Numbered from the stretch's first letter, positions 47,601 through 61,102 are shown. The stretch is DNA of 64,000 bases from Exophiala sp. HKRS030 (GCA_023897205.1 JAHWDD010000003.1:4467665-4531664); one strand, 5' to 3'. A program made the numbers and translations. Notes: generated by a model not told the origin, from the letters alone.

Positions 47601-50600
47601 CCACACCAGCAGACGGTACAGAAACTCTGGCAGAGATTCAGCAAGGATACCTCCCAAACACAATTGTTCAAGAAGACTCTTCAAAGACGCTCCAATGCAA
47701 GTTTGTTGATCGTTGGGTCCGCACAAACATCAAGCTAGACGAAGATCACCAGATGAGATCTGCTACGGTTGCTTATGCTAATGCAGCCCAGCCTCTTGAC
47801 CACGATTTCTCAACGATATTGGTCGCGAAACTGCGTCTGAGTGAAGACGGACAAGGGCTGCTGGCCCATCGCCCGCTTCTTCAGTTGCAACTAGGAGAGC
47901 ATGCCCTTGCTCTCGATGGATTGCGATGGGTGCTGGATCAGGCACTCGAAAAATCTCTTTTCAGCCAGAAATGGCATAGAATTTCTGAAAATCTTACAAT
48001 TCCGAGGAATTGTCTGAAGTGTTCACCGGTTCGGCCGAAATTGCAATGGCGCCTGACTCCATCGTCTGGCAATTCGCAGACAGCTAAGCCAAAATTGGTT
48101 GAAGATGAATATGAAGCAAAGAATTACGAACAAGAGCTGAAGAAGATCCCAGAACCTATGGCGATCTACATGCACAATCTGGAGGATCATTGTTTTCTAG
48201 AATTTCAGCTGAATCTGGCACCCCTGGCTCACCGTGCTGTGAGCATGCTGTCAGATTCGACTTCGTTTCCAACATTGGAGTGGCGTATAGTGCCACACAG
48301 TGTTCTTCATCCTTATCCAGAGTTTGGCAACATCCCCATCAGGGATCATTCTTCTTCATCAGATTTGGATAGCGGGCTACCAAACTTGTTCGGCACGGAT
48401 CGCTCACTTTGGGCTTCACAGAAAACAACTTTGCAATATATGATCAACATGGAGTTGAGAGGCCATAGCTGGAGCGAGGACATCCTGCAAGAACGTTGCA
48501 TTGATGCAACCGGCTGGCGACTTGAAGTCAAAGCTACTGCGAAAACACATATTCGTGGAGGAATTATCGCAGACGAAGTCGGCACCGGAAAGACAACAAC
48601 TGTGCTTGGTCTCCTGAAGCTCGACGAGGACGCAAAGAAGATCGCGAAGCAAACTGCAGGGGAAGGTAACGAAAGTGTTCGGCACACGGTGAGCGAAGCC
48701 ACAATCATCCTCGTACCAACAGACCTTATCAAGCAATGGGAGGATGAGATTGAGAAATGCTTAGGTCTTCCGAAAGTCAAGCACAACGAAGAGAACTTTG
48801 CCGAAGAAAAACCGTTCTACATCACGCTTAATAATGTTACACAATTCAAGGCCTGTTCGTCTACGAAGATAGAACGAGCGAAGATTGTGCTTGTGTCAAG
48901 CCGCTTGTTTGAGAGTCCTACATACTGGGAATACCACAGTTTGAGCGCGGTTGCCCCTTCACCACCAGCTAAGGCTGGTCGCGCATTCGAACAGTGGCTC
49001 ACAGAATCCTTAGTTAATCTAGAATCAATCGTTTCAAACACGCAAGGATACTGGGCTGGATGGGATGACGCCCTTGCAGAGACAGCGACCCGCAAGTACA
49101 AACGATTGTTCGGTGCCTCAGGGCGTGCCGCAAAAAACAGAAGTCGCAAGGATCAGACAGTATCTGAAAAGGAAAAGACACAGCAGGCTTCAGGAAAGGG
49201 TAAGAAGACAAGTGCGTCTGAAGGCACGAAGCGCAAAGCTAGCAGCGTCAATGAGGACAGCCGACAGGCCACTATCAAGCGGCCACGGGAGATATCACCC
49301 CGAAATGAGTCGCCAACAGCAGCATTACCGATTGAGGAACCATCTGATGACGAAGAAGCCTTCAAGGAAACAGTGGCAGTATTCCAAAAAGCGGCAAACA
49401 CGTTCCAGGGGAAGTTTCAAGACAAAATCCATCCCCATCCACTTCACAGATACAGTTTTCGACGTGTCGTTGTCGATGAGTTTCCAGATGTTGACATACG
49501 GGGACTTCTCGCCATTCAGAAGCTCTCGGCAAAATCGAAGTGGCTTCTTTCAGGCACTCCCCAGTTGACAGCTATGATTCGATCAACCTGATGGCACGGC
49601 TTCTTGGACAAAGGTTGCCGACTTCGCCGAAAATCCGGGATTGTATGGATTCAACGAGGACCTCCCAAACTGCATCAGAATAAGATCAGCATTTGAGGAA
49701 GCAGAGGAGTATCGCGCAACTATCTCATATGCAAATTTGAGTCATCTCTATGAAAGAGCCCGGGCATTCTCAGAAGTGTTCATCCAGCGATCTCATCCTT
49801 CAGAAGTCCTCAAGAAGCGAACACACGTTGTACACGAATTCAAGCCCACGATTCCAGAATTGATGGCTTATTTCGACACGAAGAGGCTCCTTGATACAGA
49901 GGTTTGTGTCTTTAATCGTGCAACGAAGAGCAAAGGCGGGGGAAATGCAGGTGAGATTGAGGATTCAACAGAGAATGACGAAAACGAGAACGCGGAAGTA
50001 GGGGCTGAAGGGCACGTGGCTCACGGCGGCGATATTGGAGCTGGCAGCCAAGATGAAAATAGGAAGGAAGGAAAGAGGCCCAGTAAGCCAATTGACCGAC
50101 CCCTAGAGTTTTGGTTGGATCCCAGGACTTCTTTGAGACCGATCAGGAGGGAAGGGTTCGCAGACAACTCGAGGAGTCTACAGGCCCTACTGCTGGATTA
50201 GTGTCTTGTACTTCTGCATTGCGCAATTCTATGCCGGACATCCAACAGCTCATGGAAGACCAAACGAGTCTCGTGATTAGGACCATTCAGAGGATTTTGA
50301 CTGACCTCCAAGAACTATGGTTCTGCGATAGTCAAGCTTGGGAAGAGAAAGCCAAAGCCTCATTCAAGGGTTTCATTCGCAACCTGGATAAGCTGACCTT
50401 ACTCGAAGTCGACACTGATGTGGCACTAATGCTGGACCAATTGGTATGTTATGCCTATGCCAATCCAATTACACCTGCAAATCCCAGAGCAGATCTCCAT
50501 CCAACAGAAATCCCCGCGAACGATAAAAAGGAGATGCAGGCACGGTCCGTAGCGAAAGAGCTAGAATCGGATGCGCATTGGTTCAAGCGCGAGGGCACGG

Positions 50601-51459
50601 AAAACCAAGCCACGGAGATAGACTTTCGTACATCAGTACTGGAGGAACTGGTAATGTCGTTGTCGAAACAGCTCCGTTACCATCGCTCCTTGGAAGCAGC
50701 TCTCCGGATCGTGGAGAATCGTCCATTGAAGCCGTGCTCGCGATGTCAGCATCAGATTCCTGTGGGAGCCAAAGTTCACATCTCGTCGACTTGCGGACAT
50801 ATTGTCAAATGCCCAATGTGCAATTCAGATCCAGAAGAAAGCGGAACATGCCCAGACCCAGCCTGTGTTGCCTACATTTTGGACACCTGGTCTGCGGATT
50901 TCTTCTTTGGGGCCGTTGACACGAATAGCAAGGCGCCCGTGACTTTACGCAGCAGCAGAATGAATGAAGCCATCTCCATCGTCCAAGACGTCATTTCCGG
51001 ATCGCAGGGAAAGATCAAAGACCATGAATTGATCTTGGTTTTCGTCCAATTCGAGTCGATGAAGCAACATTTCCTGGATGCTTGCAAGGCCGCCGATATC
51101 AACGTCGCTGACGGTACAATCAGCAAACCTTTCCAAGTGATTAACCAGTTCCAAAACTACGACGAGCAAACAGAGAAGAAGAACAAGAAGCAACAGCAAG
51201 CCAGAGTTTTGCTTTTGGAACTGCTGCCCGACAAGATCGCGGGATGGAATCTCCATCGCGCAAATCATGCCATTTTCCTGGCCCTTTCGTGCCGAAGGCA
51301 TCCGAATCAGTAGCTGCGATGATGAAGCAAGCTGTCGGCCGAGCGCATCGTTTCCGGCAGGAGAGAGAGGTCAAGATCTATCATCTCTGCGCGAGGAATA
51401 CCGTAGAAGTTGAGCTGACGAACGACATTGTTCGCGAGCTGGAGGAGTGGAAGAACTGA
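44613..51459 (+). CDS. dnmt5: DNMT5-family DNA cytosine methyltransferase with RING and SNF2 ATPase; four apparent 1-base deletions
   Basis: Exon 1 (44613-44631) and a 50-bp intron precede a 6.8-kb exon; adding four bases gives 2266 codons. The methyltransferase shows motif I TMCSGSESP (about residue 185), motif IV with catalytic Cys in GTSCVDNS (about 284), ENV in LLENVRH (about 323), motif VIII PQTRERGY and motif X AGNAMTTTAIGA. A Cys cluster follows (CNCEQDKVGNHINFCESC). The SNF2 part has Walker A ADEVGTGKTTT (about 1304), a VVVDEFPDVD Walker B variant and LLSGTP. A RING finger (CSRCQHQIP...CGHIVKCPMC, about 2023) and helicase motif VI QAVGRAHRFRQ come last. This order is that of DNMT5, an ATP-dependent maintenance methyltransferase in Cryptococcus. 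Frame breaks lie at 49559-49562, 49606-49607, 50121-50123 and 51282-51284, all G/C runs. Confidence 0.88.
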
Positions 51460-54064
51460 GCACGGGGAGTGCAGGACTGTGGGGTCTCATTATGATGCTG
51501 GAGATAGATGGACAGACAGTGTATGAGCTATGGGATTGCGACTGGGACGGAGGCAAGGGTGCAGACCCATCGGTTAGACAATTGGGTACTTTTTTTTCTT
51601 AGGGTTTTTTCTTGGGACAGGACTTGGGGACAGGACACTTTTGCAATTGCTAACTGGCATTGCTTCTCTACATGTCATTCATAGTTTCCTCGTCGTTATG
51701 TGCTATCAATATGTCTTCTTCCAATTCAAGCAGAATGCGTACGGTCCGCGTGCCAATGACCAGGCCAGGCGTTGAAGACTTGTCGAATAGTCGAAGATAC
51801 AGCCTGACGTAGCCTTGTCGGATGCCCTGGGCCTGTTGAAAAGCATGTCAACGGCAAAGTCACCAGTGAAGCAGTACGTACGGCCCGAAGCGAGGAATGA
51901 GGGTTTTGACTGGCTAAGCTACATAGCATCTCCGTATGTAAACTGCCACACTTGAATCGGAGGAAAATCCAGAGTGTCGTTCCTCCAATTCCATGGTTTG
52001 TGAAGTGAGACAATGGTTGAGATACGTCACGCATATAAGAACTCCTCCGTAATGGAGCACGTTCAAGTCCAAAGGGGTCGCCGTAGACGCCAAGCTCACG
52101 TGCAAGCTCCATCATTGTGGCGCCGTCACGCCCCGTGCTTAGCCGAAAATTAGCTTTCGTCCGGCGCGAGGGAGTCATGGGACACGCTAACCCGATCGGA
52201 TAAGCTGGGGGCCTCAACACCCAAATTTAGTCACTGACGAGATCCCGAGGGGCAGCCCCCATCCATGGTATGGTAGAGCTCGGGTGGGCTCTGGTGGCAG
52301 CCTCATGGTGGAAGCCGTCGATCTTTGAGATTGCCTCAACCATCGTCGAGATCTTGGAGGGTACTCCTTGACTAACTAGTCCACGGGTAGTAGTGGCACT
52401 GGGTACGTGGACACGAGAGGAAGGCTTTCTTGGATTTGAGCTATGCTAGAAGTGTCTGCGGCTAATATGATTTAATTAACAATTCACGGAATGGGATCGA
52501 AGGATGGATGATGGATCGGAAGAAGAATCAGTCAAGTTTTGGTAGATGAACATCGAAAGACGATGAGGAACTGAACCAAAACGGAGTCCGAGATTGTCAT
52601 GTGGATGAGGGCGGACTCCGCTCGAGGACGCCACACATGAAATGATCGATCTCGGACCCGCCCTTTCGGCGACCAGCTGAGGCTGAAAAAGATAAGGGAG
52701 ATGACAGCGCCAGTTAGTGATGGAACTATCATGGTCCAAGCCTCCAAGGACGACATAATTCGTACTCGGTATTCAGGAGTCAGGATACGGACTGGCTCTG
52801 ATCGATCCCCTTGCCTCACCTAAGACAAGATTCCGTGGTAGGCTACGAGATGGGGTTTTCTGTTGGATTTCCATCTGCCCGTGGGGATCTTGGGGTTGCG
52901 CAACACCGTCTAGGGTGATTGAGGAAAGGGCACCGTGGCCAAGGACGTTTTAACTTGCAGTTGAATCGCAATCAACGTCATTTCTTCGCCTCAACAAGCC
53001 GGGTGATGGAATCATGAATGTCTTTTGACCGGCAGTGAAATTTTGTTGGAGTTGGGGTTGAGGAAGTTTTTAGCTGAGGAGTAAGAGAGGATCCACGATG
53101 TTTCTTTGATGGGAATCTTAGGGGACAAATAGTGGTGCTCGGATGGACCCCGAGCAGCCAATGGAAGCAAGTAAGATCGACGCTTGTGGGAAACTTAAGG
53201 CGTAGAGAGCCAATCACGCGAGGGCTATCAATGGTTGGTCCTGCATCCACTTGGCCCTTATTTCACTCCCAACTAAAAAGTGCTCCCCTGGCACTCCCTA
53301 GGCACCTGCTGGGGCCCTGCTGGGGTCCTGCTGGGGCCTGCACGTTGCACAATACCTGTTAGGCTCATTCGCCCGCACAAGGTCATCCACGCGTGGATTG
53401 GCTCACAGACGGGTTTAGTTCCAACAATGACACGCTAGTCTCCATCATCACCACGGTGAGAGGAATCAGTACTTTGGCAGGTACAGGTGCAGGTCCAACG
53501 ACCTCCCCTACAAACCTCCAGCTTAAGCGTGCCTAACCTAATACTGCCACTTACTGCCTACACCCTTTCCCCGTATAGCCTACAACCCACCGCCTGCAAC
53601 CTACACCCTCCAGCCCAAGGTTTCTGAGCCTGCCGTACCGTACTCCGTATACTCCGTACTATTTACTATTTTGTCCCGACAAGTGGTTCACGCTTTAATA
53701 CCCTGCGCTTTCTTCGACGCCAGCGGTGATCGTCTTACACACACAAAGTAATATACCTCCTCAACCTTTCCCTGTTCCTTCTTCTCCTTCTTGATTCTTC
53801 TATCTCATCTTACACCTTCCTCTTGGTCAATATACGCTTTCCTCTCCGACCAAGTCGTTCCTTACACACCCTCCACACTCAAGCCCTCGGCCTGTGCTTG
53901 GACAAGTGGCACTTGTTGGCGTAATTTCTTACTCCTTATTTTCTCGAAACACTGACGACTTGACCTCTCCTCCCCCTCCTTTTCGCCAGGCCGGATCCAA
54001 AGTCCTTTTCTCCCTCCTACAATACTCTTCCGTTGCATGACACAGCTTTCCCATAACCGCAAAC
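51460..54064. other. 2.6-kb region between DNMT5 and ACC1, largely ACC1 control region
   Basis: No protein gene was recognised; a 164-codon minus-strand frame at 51726-52220 looks spurious. From about 53500 the sequence becomes pyrimidine-rich with CCTACA-like repeats and a doubled TACTCCGTA (53641-53658), typical of a strong fungal promoter and long 5' UTR. Confidence 0.4.
53305..53337 (+). repeat. Three tandem 11-bp units upstream of ACC1
   Basis: CCTGCTGGGGC, CCTGCTGGGGT and CCTGCTGGGGC stand head to tail about 730 bp before the ACC1 start. They could be a repeated factor site or simple sequence. Confidence 0.8.
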
Positions 54065-57000
54065 ATGGCTTCTAGCGTCAACGGTGTCAATGGCACCAGA
54101 AAGTCCACAGTCGTCAACGGCGCCCCAGTTCCTGGCAGGCCAAACATCCTATTGCAGCTCATTTTATTGGTGGCAGTCGATTAGAGAAGGCTCCCCGAGT
54201 AAGGTCAAGGATTTCGTTCAGGAACACGATGGTCACTCAGCCATCACCTCGGTAAGCTTTCACACACGATCGAATTTGCTCCCGATCCTGGAACTGACTG
54301 GGGAATTTTCTACAGGTACTTATTGCAAACAACGGCATTGCCGCAGTCAAAGAGATTCGTTCGGTACGAAAATGGGCTTACGAGACTTTTGGCGACGAAC
54401 GTGCCATTCAGTTCACCGTCATGGCCACACCTGAAGATTTACAAGCAAATGCCGATTATATTCGCATGGCCGATCAATATGTAGAGGTACGCAGTTTTGC
54501 TATTCAAGGGAAACCGAAAACGGCACTGACAATATTGAAAAATAGGTACCGGGTGGCACAAACAACAACAATTATGCCAACGTAGAGCTGATTGTCGATA
54601 TTGCTGAGCGAATGAATGTTCACGCAGTTTGGGCCGGTTGGGGTCATGCCTCAGAAAATCCAAAGCTGCCCGAATCCCTTGCGGCTTCACCCAAGAAGAT
54701 CATCTTCATCGGTCCTCCGGGCTCGGCCATGCGTTCTCTTGGTGACAAAATTTCTTCCACAATTGTTGCACAGCATGCCAAAGTGCCCTGCATCCCATGG
54801 TCAGGCGAAGGAGTCGATTCGGTCGAAATCGACGAGAACGGCATCGTAACAGTCAGAGACGAGGTATATGACCAAGGCTGCGTGCATTCTCCTCAAGAAG
54901 GCCTCGAAGCTGCCAAGAAGATCGGCTTCCCAGTCATGGTCAAGGCCTCTGAAGGTGGTGGTGGCAAAGGTATTCGAAAAGTCGAAAATGAGGCCGAATT
55001 CGTTTCTCTGTACAATGCTGCTGCGAGTGAAATTCCAGGCTCTCCAATCTTCATCATGAAGCTTGCTGGAAATGCTCGACATTTGGAAGTCCAACTGTTG
55101 GCTGATCAGTATGGTAACAATATCTCGCTTTTCGGCCGAGATTGCTCCGTTCAACGCAGACATCAGAAGATTATCGAAGAGGCCCCCGTCACAATTGCAA
55201 ATGCCGAGACTTTCCGCAAGATGGAAGATGCTGCCGTCAGACTGGGAGAATTGGTCGGATACGTCTCTGCTGGGACAGTCGAGTATCTTTATTCTCATTC
55301 TGATAACAAGTTCTACTTCCTCGAACTCAACCCCCGTCTCCAGGTCGAACATCCAACGACTGAAATGGTGAGCGGTGTCAACCTACCCGCTGCACAACTT
55401 CAGGTGGCCATGGGTATTCCACTTCACAGAATCCGTGACATTCGTTTGTTATACGGCGTGGATCCCCACCGGTCGACCGAGATTGATTTCCATTTCAAGA
55501 ATGAGGCGAGCTTGAAAACTCAACGGCGTCCCCAGCCAAAAGGCCACACCACCGCTTGCCGTATCACATCCGAAGATCCTGGTGAAGGCTTCAAGCCCTC
55601 CAGCGGTACCATGCACGATCTCAACTTCCGATCAAGCTCGAATGTGTGGGGTTACTTCTCCGTGAGTTCCGCTTCTAGCATTCACAGCTTCTCCGACAGT
55701 CAGTTTGGTCATATTTTCGCCTATGGTGAGAATCGTTCAGCTTCTCGCAAGCACATGGTTGTCGCCCTGAAAGAATTATCTATTCGTGGTGACTTCAGGA
55801 CAACCATCGAGTACCTGATCAAGCTCTTGGAAACTCCTGCATTCGAGGACAATACCATCACAACCGGCTGGCTGGATCAGTTGATTACAAATAAATTGAC
55901 TGCTGAACGTCCCGACCAAATCCTTGCTGTCATTGCAGGTGCATTGACCAAAGCTCATATCGCCAGTGAAGCAAGCATCGCTGAATATCGAAAAGGCCTC
56001 GAAAAGGGCCAAGTGCCCTCCAAGGATGTGCTCAAGACCGTTTTCCCCATCGATTTCATCTACGAGGGTCAACGTTACAAGTTCACGGCCACTCGAGCCA
56101 GTCTAGATAGTTATCATATCTTCATCAACGGCTCAAAATGCCTGGTCGGTGTTCGAGCCTTGGCTGATGGTGGTCTACTCATGCTTTTGGCTGGCCGATC
56201 TCACAGTCTGTACTGGAAGGAAGAAGCAACTGCTATTCGTGTCAGTGTCGACAGCAAGACATGCTTGCTCGAACAAGAAAACGATCCCACACAACTCCGA
56301 ACTCCTTCCCCGGGCAAATTGGTCAAGTTCACAGTCGAGAACGGAGAGCATGTCAAAGCTGGCCAGGCTTTCGCTGAAGTTGAGGTCATGAAGATGTACA
56401 TGCCTCTTATCGCACAAGAAGATGGTGTAGTTCAGTTCATCAAACAACCAGGAGCGACACTTGAAGCCGGAGACATTCTTGGAATACTCGCTCTCGATGA
56501 CCCATCGAGGGTGAAAACAGCTGAAACCTTTACTGGTCATCTGCCAGACCTCGGCCCACCCCAAATCGTTGGTGATAAACCCCATCAGAGGTTTGGCTTG
56601 GCCCTCAGCACCCTGCAGAATATCTTACTTGGTTTCGACAATCAAGTCGTTCTCGCGGCTACACTCAAGGAATTGATCACTGTCCTAAGGGATCCAGAGC
56701 TGCCCTATGGATTATGGCAAGTGAGATCGTCGGCCCTGCATTCAAGAACCCCACCAAAGCTTGATGCTCAACTTGAGCAGATTGTTGACAGGTCTCATTC
56801 CCGTCACGCCGAGTTCCCAGCCAAACAGCTCCAGAAGGCGATCAACCGCTATGTGGAGGAGAACTTGTCGTCTGCTGAAGGCGCAGCTCTTCGCGCAACA
56901 CTGGCACCTCTCGAAGAAATCAACACGCAATTTGCTGATGGATTGAAGGTTCACGAGTTCTCCGTCTTTGTCGGACTTCTTGACAAATATACCGAGGTGG

Positions 57001-60000
57001 AGAAATTGTTCGCATCTGGCAGCCACAGGGACGAAGATGTCATTCTCCAGCTTCGAGAGAAACGAAAAGACGACATCCTGTCTGTTGCATACACTGTCCT
57101 ATCGCACACACGTGTTGCATCGAAGAATAACTTGATCGTGGCTATCCTAGATCTATATCGACCCAACCAACCTAACGTTGGAAACGTGGCCAAATACTTC
57201 CGTCCAGCACTGCGCCGCCTCACTGAGTTGGAGTCTCGACCAACCGCCAAGGTCGCTTTGAAAGCTCGTGAGCTTCTCATTTTGTGCGCTCTCCCATCGC
57301 TTGAGGAACGTGCTTCCCAGATGGAACATATCTTGAAGTCATCCGTCGTCGATTCCAAGTATGGCGAGACTGGCTGGGAGCATCGTGAACCCGATTTGGA
57401 CATTCTCAAGGAAGTTGTTGACTCTCGATATACTGTCTTCGACGTCCTACCACTTTTCTTTGCCCACAGTGATCCATGGGTTGGTCTGGCGGCTCTTGAG
57501 GTCTACATCCGTCGTGCTTACCGTGCTTACACGGTCAAAGAGGTTGGCTATCACAATGACGTTGACCCACCATTCTATCTCTCTTGGGACTTCGTTCTAC
57601 GTAAAGTAGGCAACTCAGAATTTGGTCTGCCTCTGGCATCGTCCTTCCCATCTGGGCAAGCTACTCCCTCACAACAAGGCAATCCCTTCAAGAGAATCTC
57701 TTCTGTGAGTGACTTGTCTTACCTGAACAAGATTCAGGGTGACGATGAACCAACTCGCCAGGGTGTGATCGCACCCTGTCATTATCTCGACGAAGCAGAT
57801 GAGACGCTCGCGCGTGCCTTGGAGGCCTTCCCCAAAGGTACCAAAGAAAAGCGACCTAGCCAAGCCTATCTCATGCCCACTCTTGATAGCCAGAGAAGAC
57901 CACAGAAGGCCGAAACACCCACCGAGGATGAATTGACCAATGTTTGCAACATCGCCATTCGCGATATCGAAGACCTCAGCGATGAGGAAATCTCTTCGCG
58001 TGTCGAATCCATCATTGCAGATTACAAGACGGAGCTTCTTGCCAGGAAAGTTCGTCGTGTTACCTTCATTTGTGGCCACAAGGAAGGTACCTACCCAGGC
58101 TACTTCACGTTCCGTGGCCCCTCTTTTGAGGAAGATCAAAGTATTCGTCACAATGAGCCTGCGCTTGCTTTCCAGCTTGAGCTCGGAAGATTGTCCAGAT
58201 TCAAGATTAAGCCTGTCTTCACCGAAAACAGGAATATCCATGTTTACGAAGCCACGGGCAAAGGAATTGACAGTGATAAAGTCGTTGACAAGCGCTACTT
58301 CACCCGAGCCGTTGTTCGACCAGGTCGCCTGAAGGATGAGATCCCCACTGCAGAGTATCTCATCTCCGAGACTGACCGTCTTGTCAATGACATCTGTGAC
58401 GCTCTGGAGATCATTGGAAACAACAACTCTGATCTGAATCACATCTTCATCAACTTCACTCCTGTCTTCAACCTGCAACCACGTGATGTTGAGGAACAAA
58501 TTGCCGGTTTCTTGGAACGCTTCTCAAGACGATTCCTCCGTCTCCGAGTGACTGGTGCAGAAATCAGAATCTTGTGCACAGATCCCGACTCTGGTCTTCC
58601 TTATCCCCTTCGTGTGGTCATCACGAACACTTCCGGATATGTTGTTCAAGTCGAGAGTTATGTCGAAAAGAAGTCTCGCACTGGCGAATGGGTCTTTGAA
58701 AGCATCGGTGGAACTACCAAAATTGGTTCCATGCATTTGCGACCCGTGTCTACTCCTTACGCTACCAAGGAATGGTTGCAGCCCAAGCGATACAAGGCTC
58801 ATCTCATGGGAACACAATATGTCTATGATTTCCCCGAATTGTTCAGACAGGCGATTCAAAACAGTTGGGCTACCACCGTAGCCAAGCACCCCTCGCTTGC
58901 TGATTCCAGGCCAGAAATCGGAACATGCGTGGAGTACAATGAACTCGTGCTCGACGATTCTGACAATCTGACTGAGGTGTCTCGTGAACCCGGCACGAAC
59001 AACTGTGGTATGGTTGCTTGGCTATTGACTGCTAAAACACCTGAGTATCCAAGAGGCCGAAGATTCATCATTGTTGCCAACGATATCACCTACCAGATTG
59101 GTTCTTTTGGTCCTCAGGAGGACAATCTGTTCAACAAGGTTACCGAACTGGCTCGCAAGCTTGGTATTCCTCGCATCTACCTCTCTGCCAATTCTGGTGC
59201 CCGTATCGGTATGGCGGATGAGCTGATTCCTCATTTCTCCGTCGCGTGGAATGATGAAGCCAATCCAACCTCTGGGTTCAAGTATCTTTACCTCACGCCA
59301 GAGAAGAGGAAGCAACTCAACAAGAAAGAGGTCATCACTGAGCAAATTACCGAGGATGGTGAAGAACGCCACAAGATCGTAACCATTGTCGGCGCCAAAG
59401 ATGGTCTAGGTGTGGAATGTCTACGAGGATCGGGACTCATCGCTGGTGCCACCTCTCGAGCATACGAAGACATCTTCACTATCACTCTCGTTACTTGCCG
59501 CTCTGTTGGTATCGGTGCGTATCTGGTTCGTCTTGGACAACGTGCAATTCAAATTGAAGGTCAACCAATTATCCTCACTGGTGCTCCGGCTCTCAATAAG
59601 GTGTTGGGTAAGGAAGTTTACTCTTCCAACCTTCAACTCGGAGGCACCCAAATCATGTACAAGAACGGTGTCTCTCACATGACCGCTAACGACGACTTCC
59701 AAGGTGTGGAGAAGATTGTTGATTGGCTTTCTTTCGTTCCCGACAAGAAGGGACAACCTGTCCCTGTCAGCCCATCCGCTGATCCGTGGGATCGTGATAT
59801 CACTTATTATCCTCCTCCCCGTGCTCCTTACGACGTCCGACATCTCATCGCAGGTAAAGAAGACGAGGAAGGATTCCTTTCTGGGCTTTTCGATCGAGAC
59901 TCGTTCCAAGAAGCTCTTGGAGGATGGGCCAAGACCGTCGTTGTTGGTCGTGCACGTCTAGGTGGTATCCCGATGGGTGTCATTGCCGTTGAGACTCGCA

Positions 60001-61102
60001 CTGTTGAGAACGTCAGCCCTGCCGATCCTGCCAATGCCGATTCAATTGAGCAAGTCGTCCAAGAAGCAGGTGGTGTTTGGTATCCCAACTCCGCTTTCAA
60101 GACAGCTCAAGCTCTGAAGGATTTCAACTATGGTGAACAACTTCCAGTCATGATTCTGGCCAACTGGCGTGGTTTCTCTGGTGGTCAAAGAGATATGTTC
60201 AACGAGGTGCTCAAGTATGGATCGTACATCGTCGATGGTTTGGTCAAGTATGAACAACCTGTCTTCGTGTACATCCCACCATTTGGTGAACTTCGTGGTG
60301 GCTCTTGGGTAAGTCCCTTATTCTGTTGTTTATTGGTGATGATGACTAACCTTCATAGGTCGTGGTCGATCCTACTATCAATCCCGAGCAGATGGAAATG
60401 TATGCTGATGAAGAAGCTCGCGGTGGTGTACTCGAGCCTGAAGGTATTGTTGGCATCAAGTACCGTCGCGAGAAGCAACTTGAAACCATGGCAAGATTGG
60501 ATCCCACGTATGGAGAGTTGAAAGCACAGTCACTTGCAAAGGGTCTCAGCTCTGAACAGCTGAACACCATCAAGGCAAAGATGACAGAGCGCGAACAACT
60601 TCTGGGACCCATCTACCAACAGATTGCCATTCAATTTGCTGATCTACACGATCGTGCCGGTCGTATGGAAGCAAAGGGAACCATTCGATCAGCATTGAAA
60701 TGGCAAAACTCTCGTCGTTTCTTCTATTGGCGCCTCCGAAGAAGGTTGTCTGAAGAGGTTCTTCTGAAGAAGCTCAACGCAAGTTACGCAGCTGGAGCTG
60801 GGCCAGTCACTTCTGGTCCTTTGGCACAGAAGGAGAACAATCTTGCAATTCTCAAGAACTGGTCTGGATTCCTCGATGTGGAGTATGAGAAGGATGACCG
60901 CAAGGTTGCCGAGTGGTATGAAAGCCACCGTAAAGAGGTGTACGCCAAGATCGACGCACTCAAGAGTGAGGCCATCAGCAAGAAGGTTGCAGAGTTGTTG
61001 ATGAGTAACAAAGAAGGCGGTTTGAAGGGTGTGCGCGAGGTCTTGAGCCTGGTTCCGACGAGCGAGAGAGATGCTCTGGTGAAGTACCTTACTGGTGCTT
61101 GA
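54065..61102 (+). CDS. acc1: Acetyl-CoA carboxylase (cytosolic, multifunctional); two apparent 1-base deletions near the start
   Basis: Exons 54065-54251, 54316-54486, 54546-60308 and 60359-61102; with two added bases in exon 1 the product is 2288 residues, the normal size. In order: biotin carboxylase ([23 protein letters not shown]-grasp loop [24 protein letters not shown]), the biotin carrier motif [11 protein letters not shown] with biotinyl Lys736, a central domain, and carboxyltransferase with [17 protein letters not shown] and [19 protein letters not shown]. It makes malonyl-CoA for fatty-acid synthesis. Frame breaks at 54148-54149 and 54193-54196 separate GRPNI from [14 protein letters not shown] and that from [13 protein letters not shown]; both lie in C runs. 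A Snf1/AMPK-type site is centred on Ser1173 ([13 protein letters not shown]). Confidence 0.97.

Noticed and set aside
51726..52220. 164-codon minus-strand frame
   Set aside because: Composition rich in Arg, Ser and Pro without structure, in the presumed control region between DNMT5 and ACC1.
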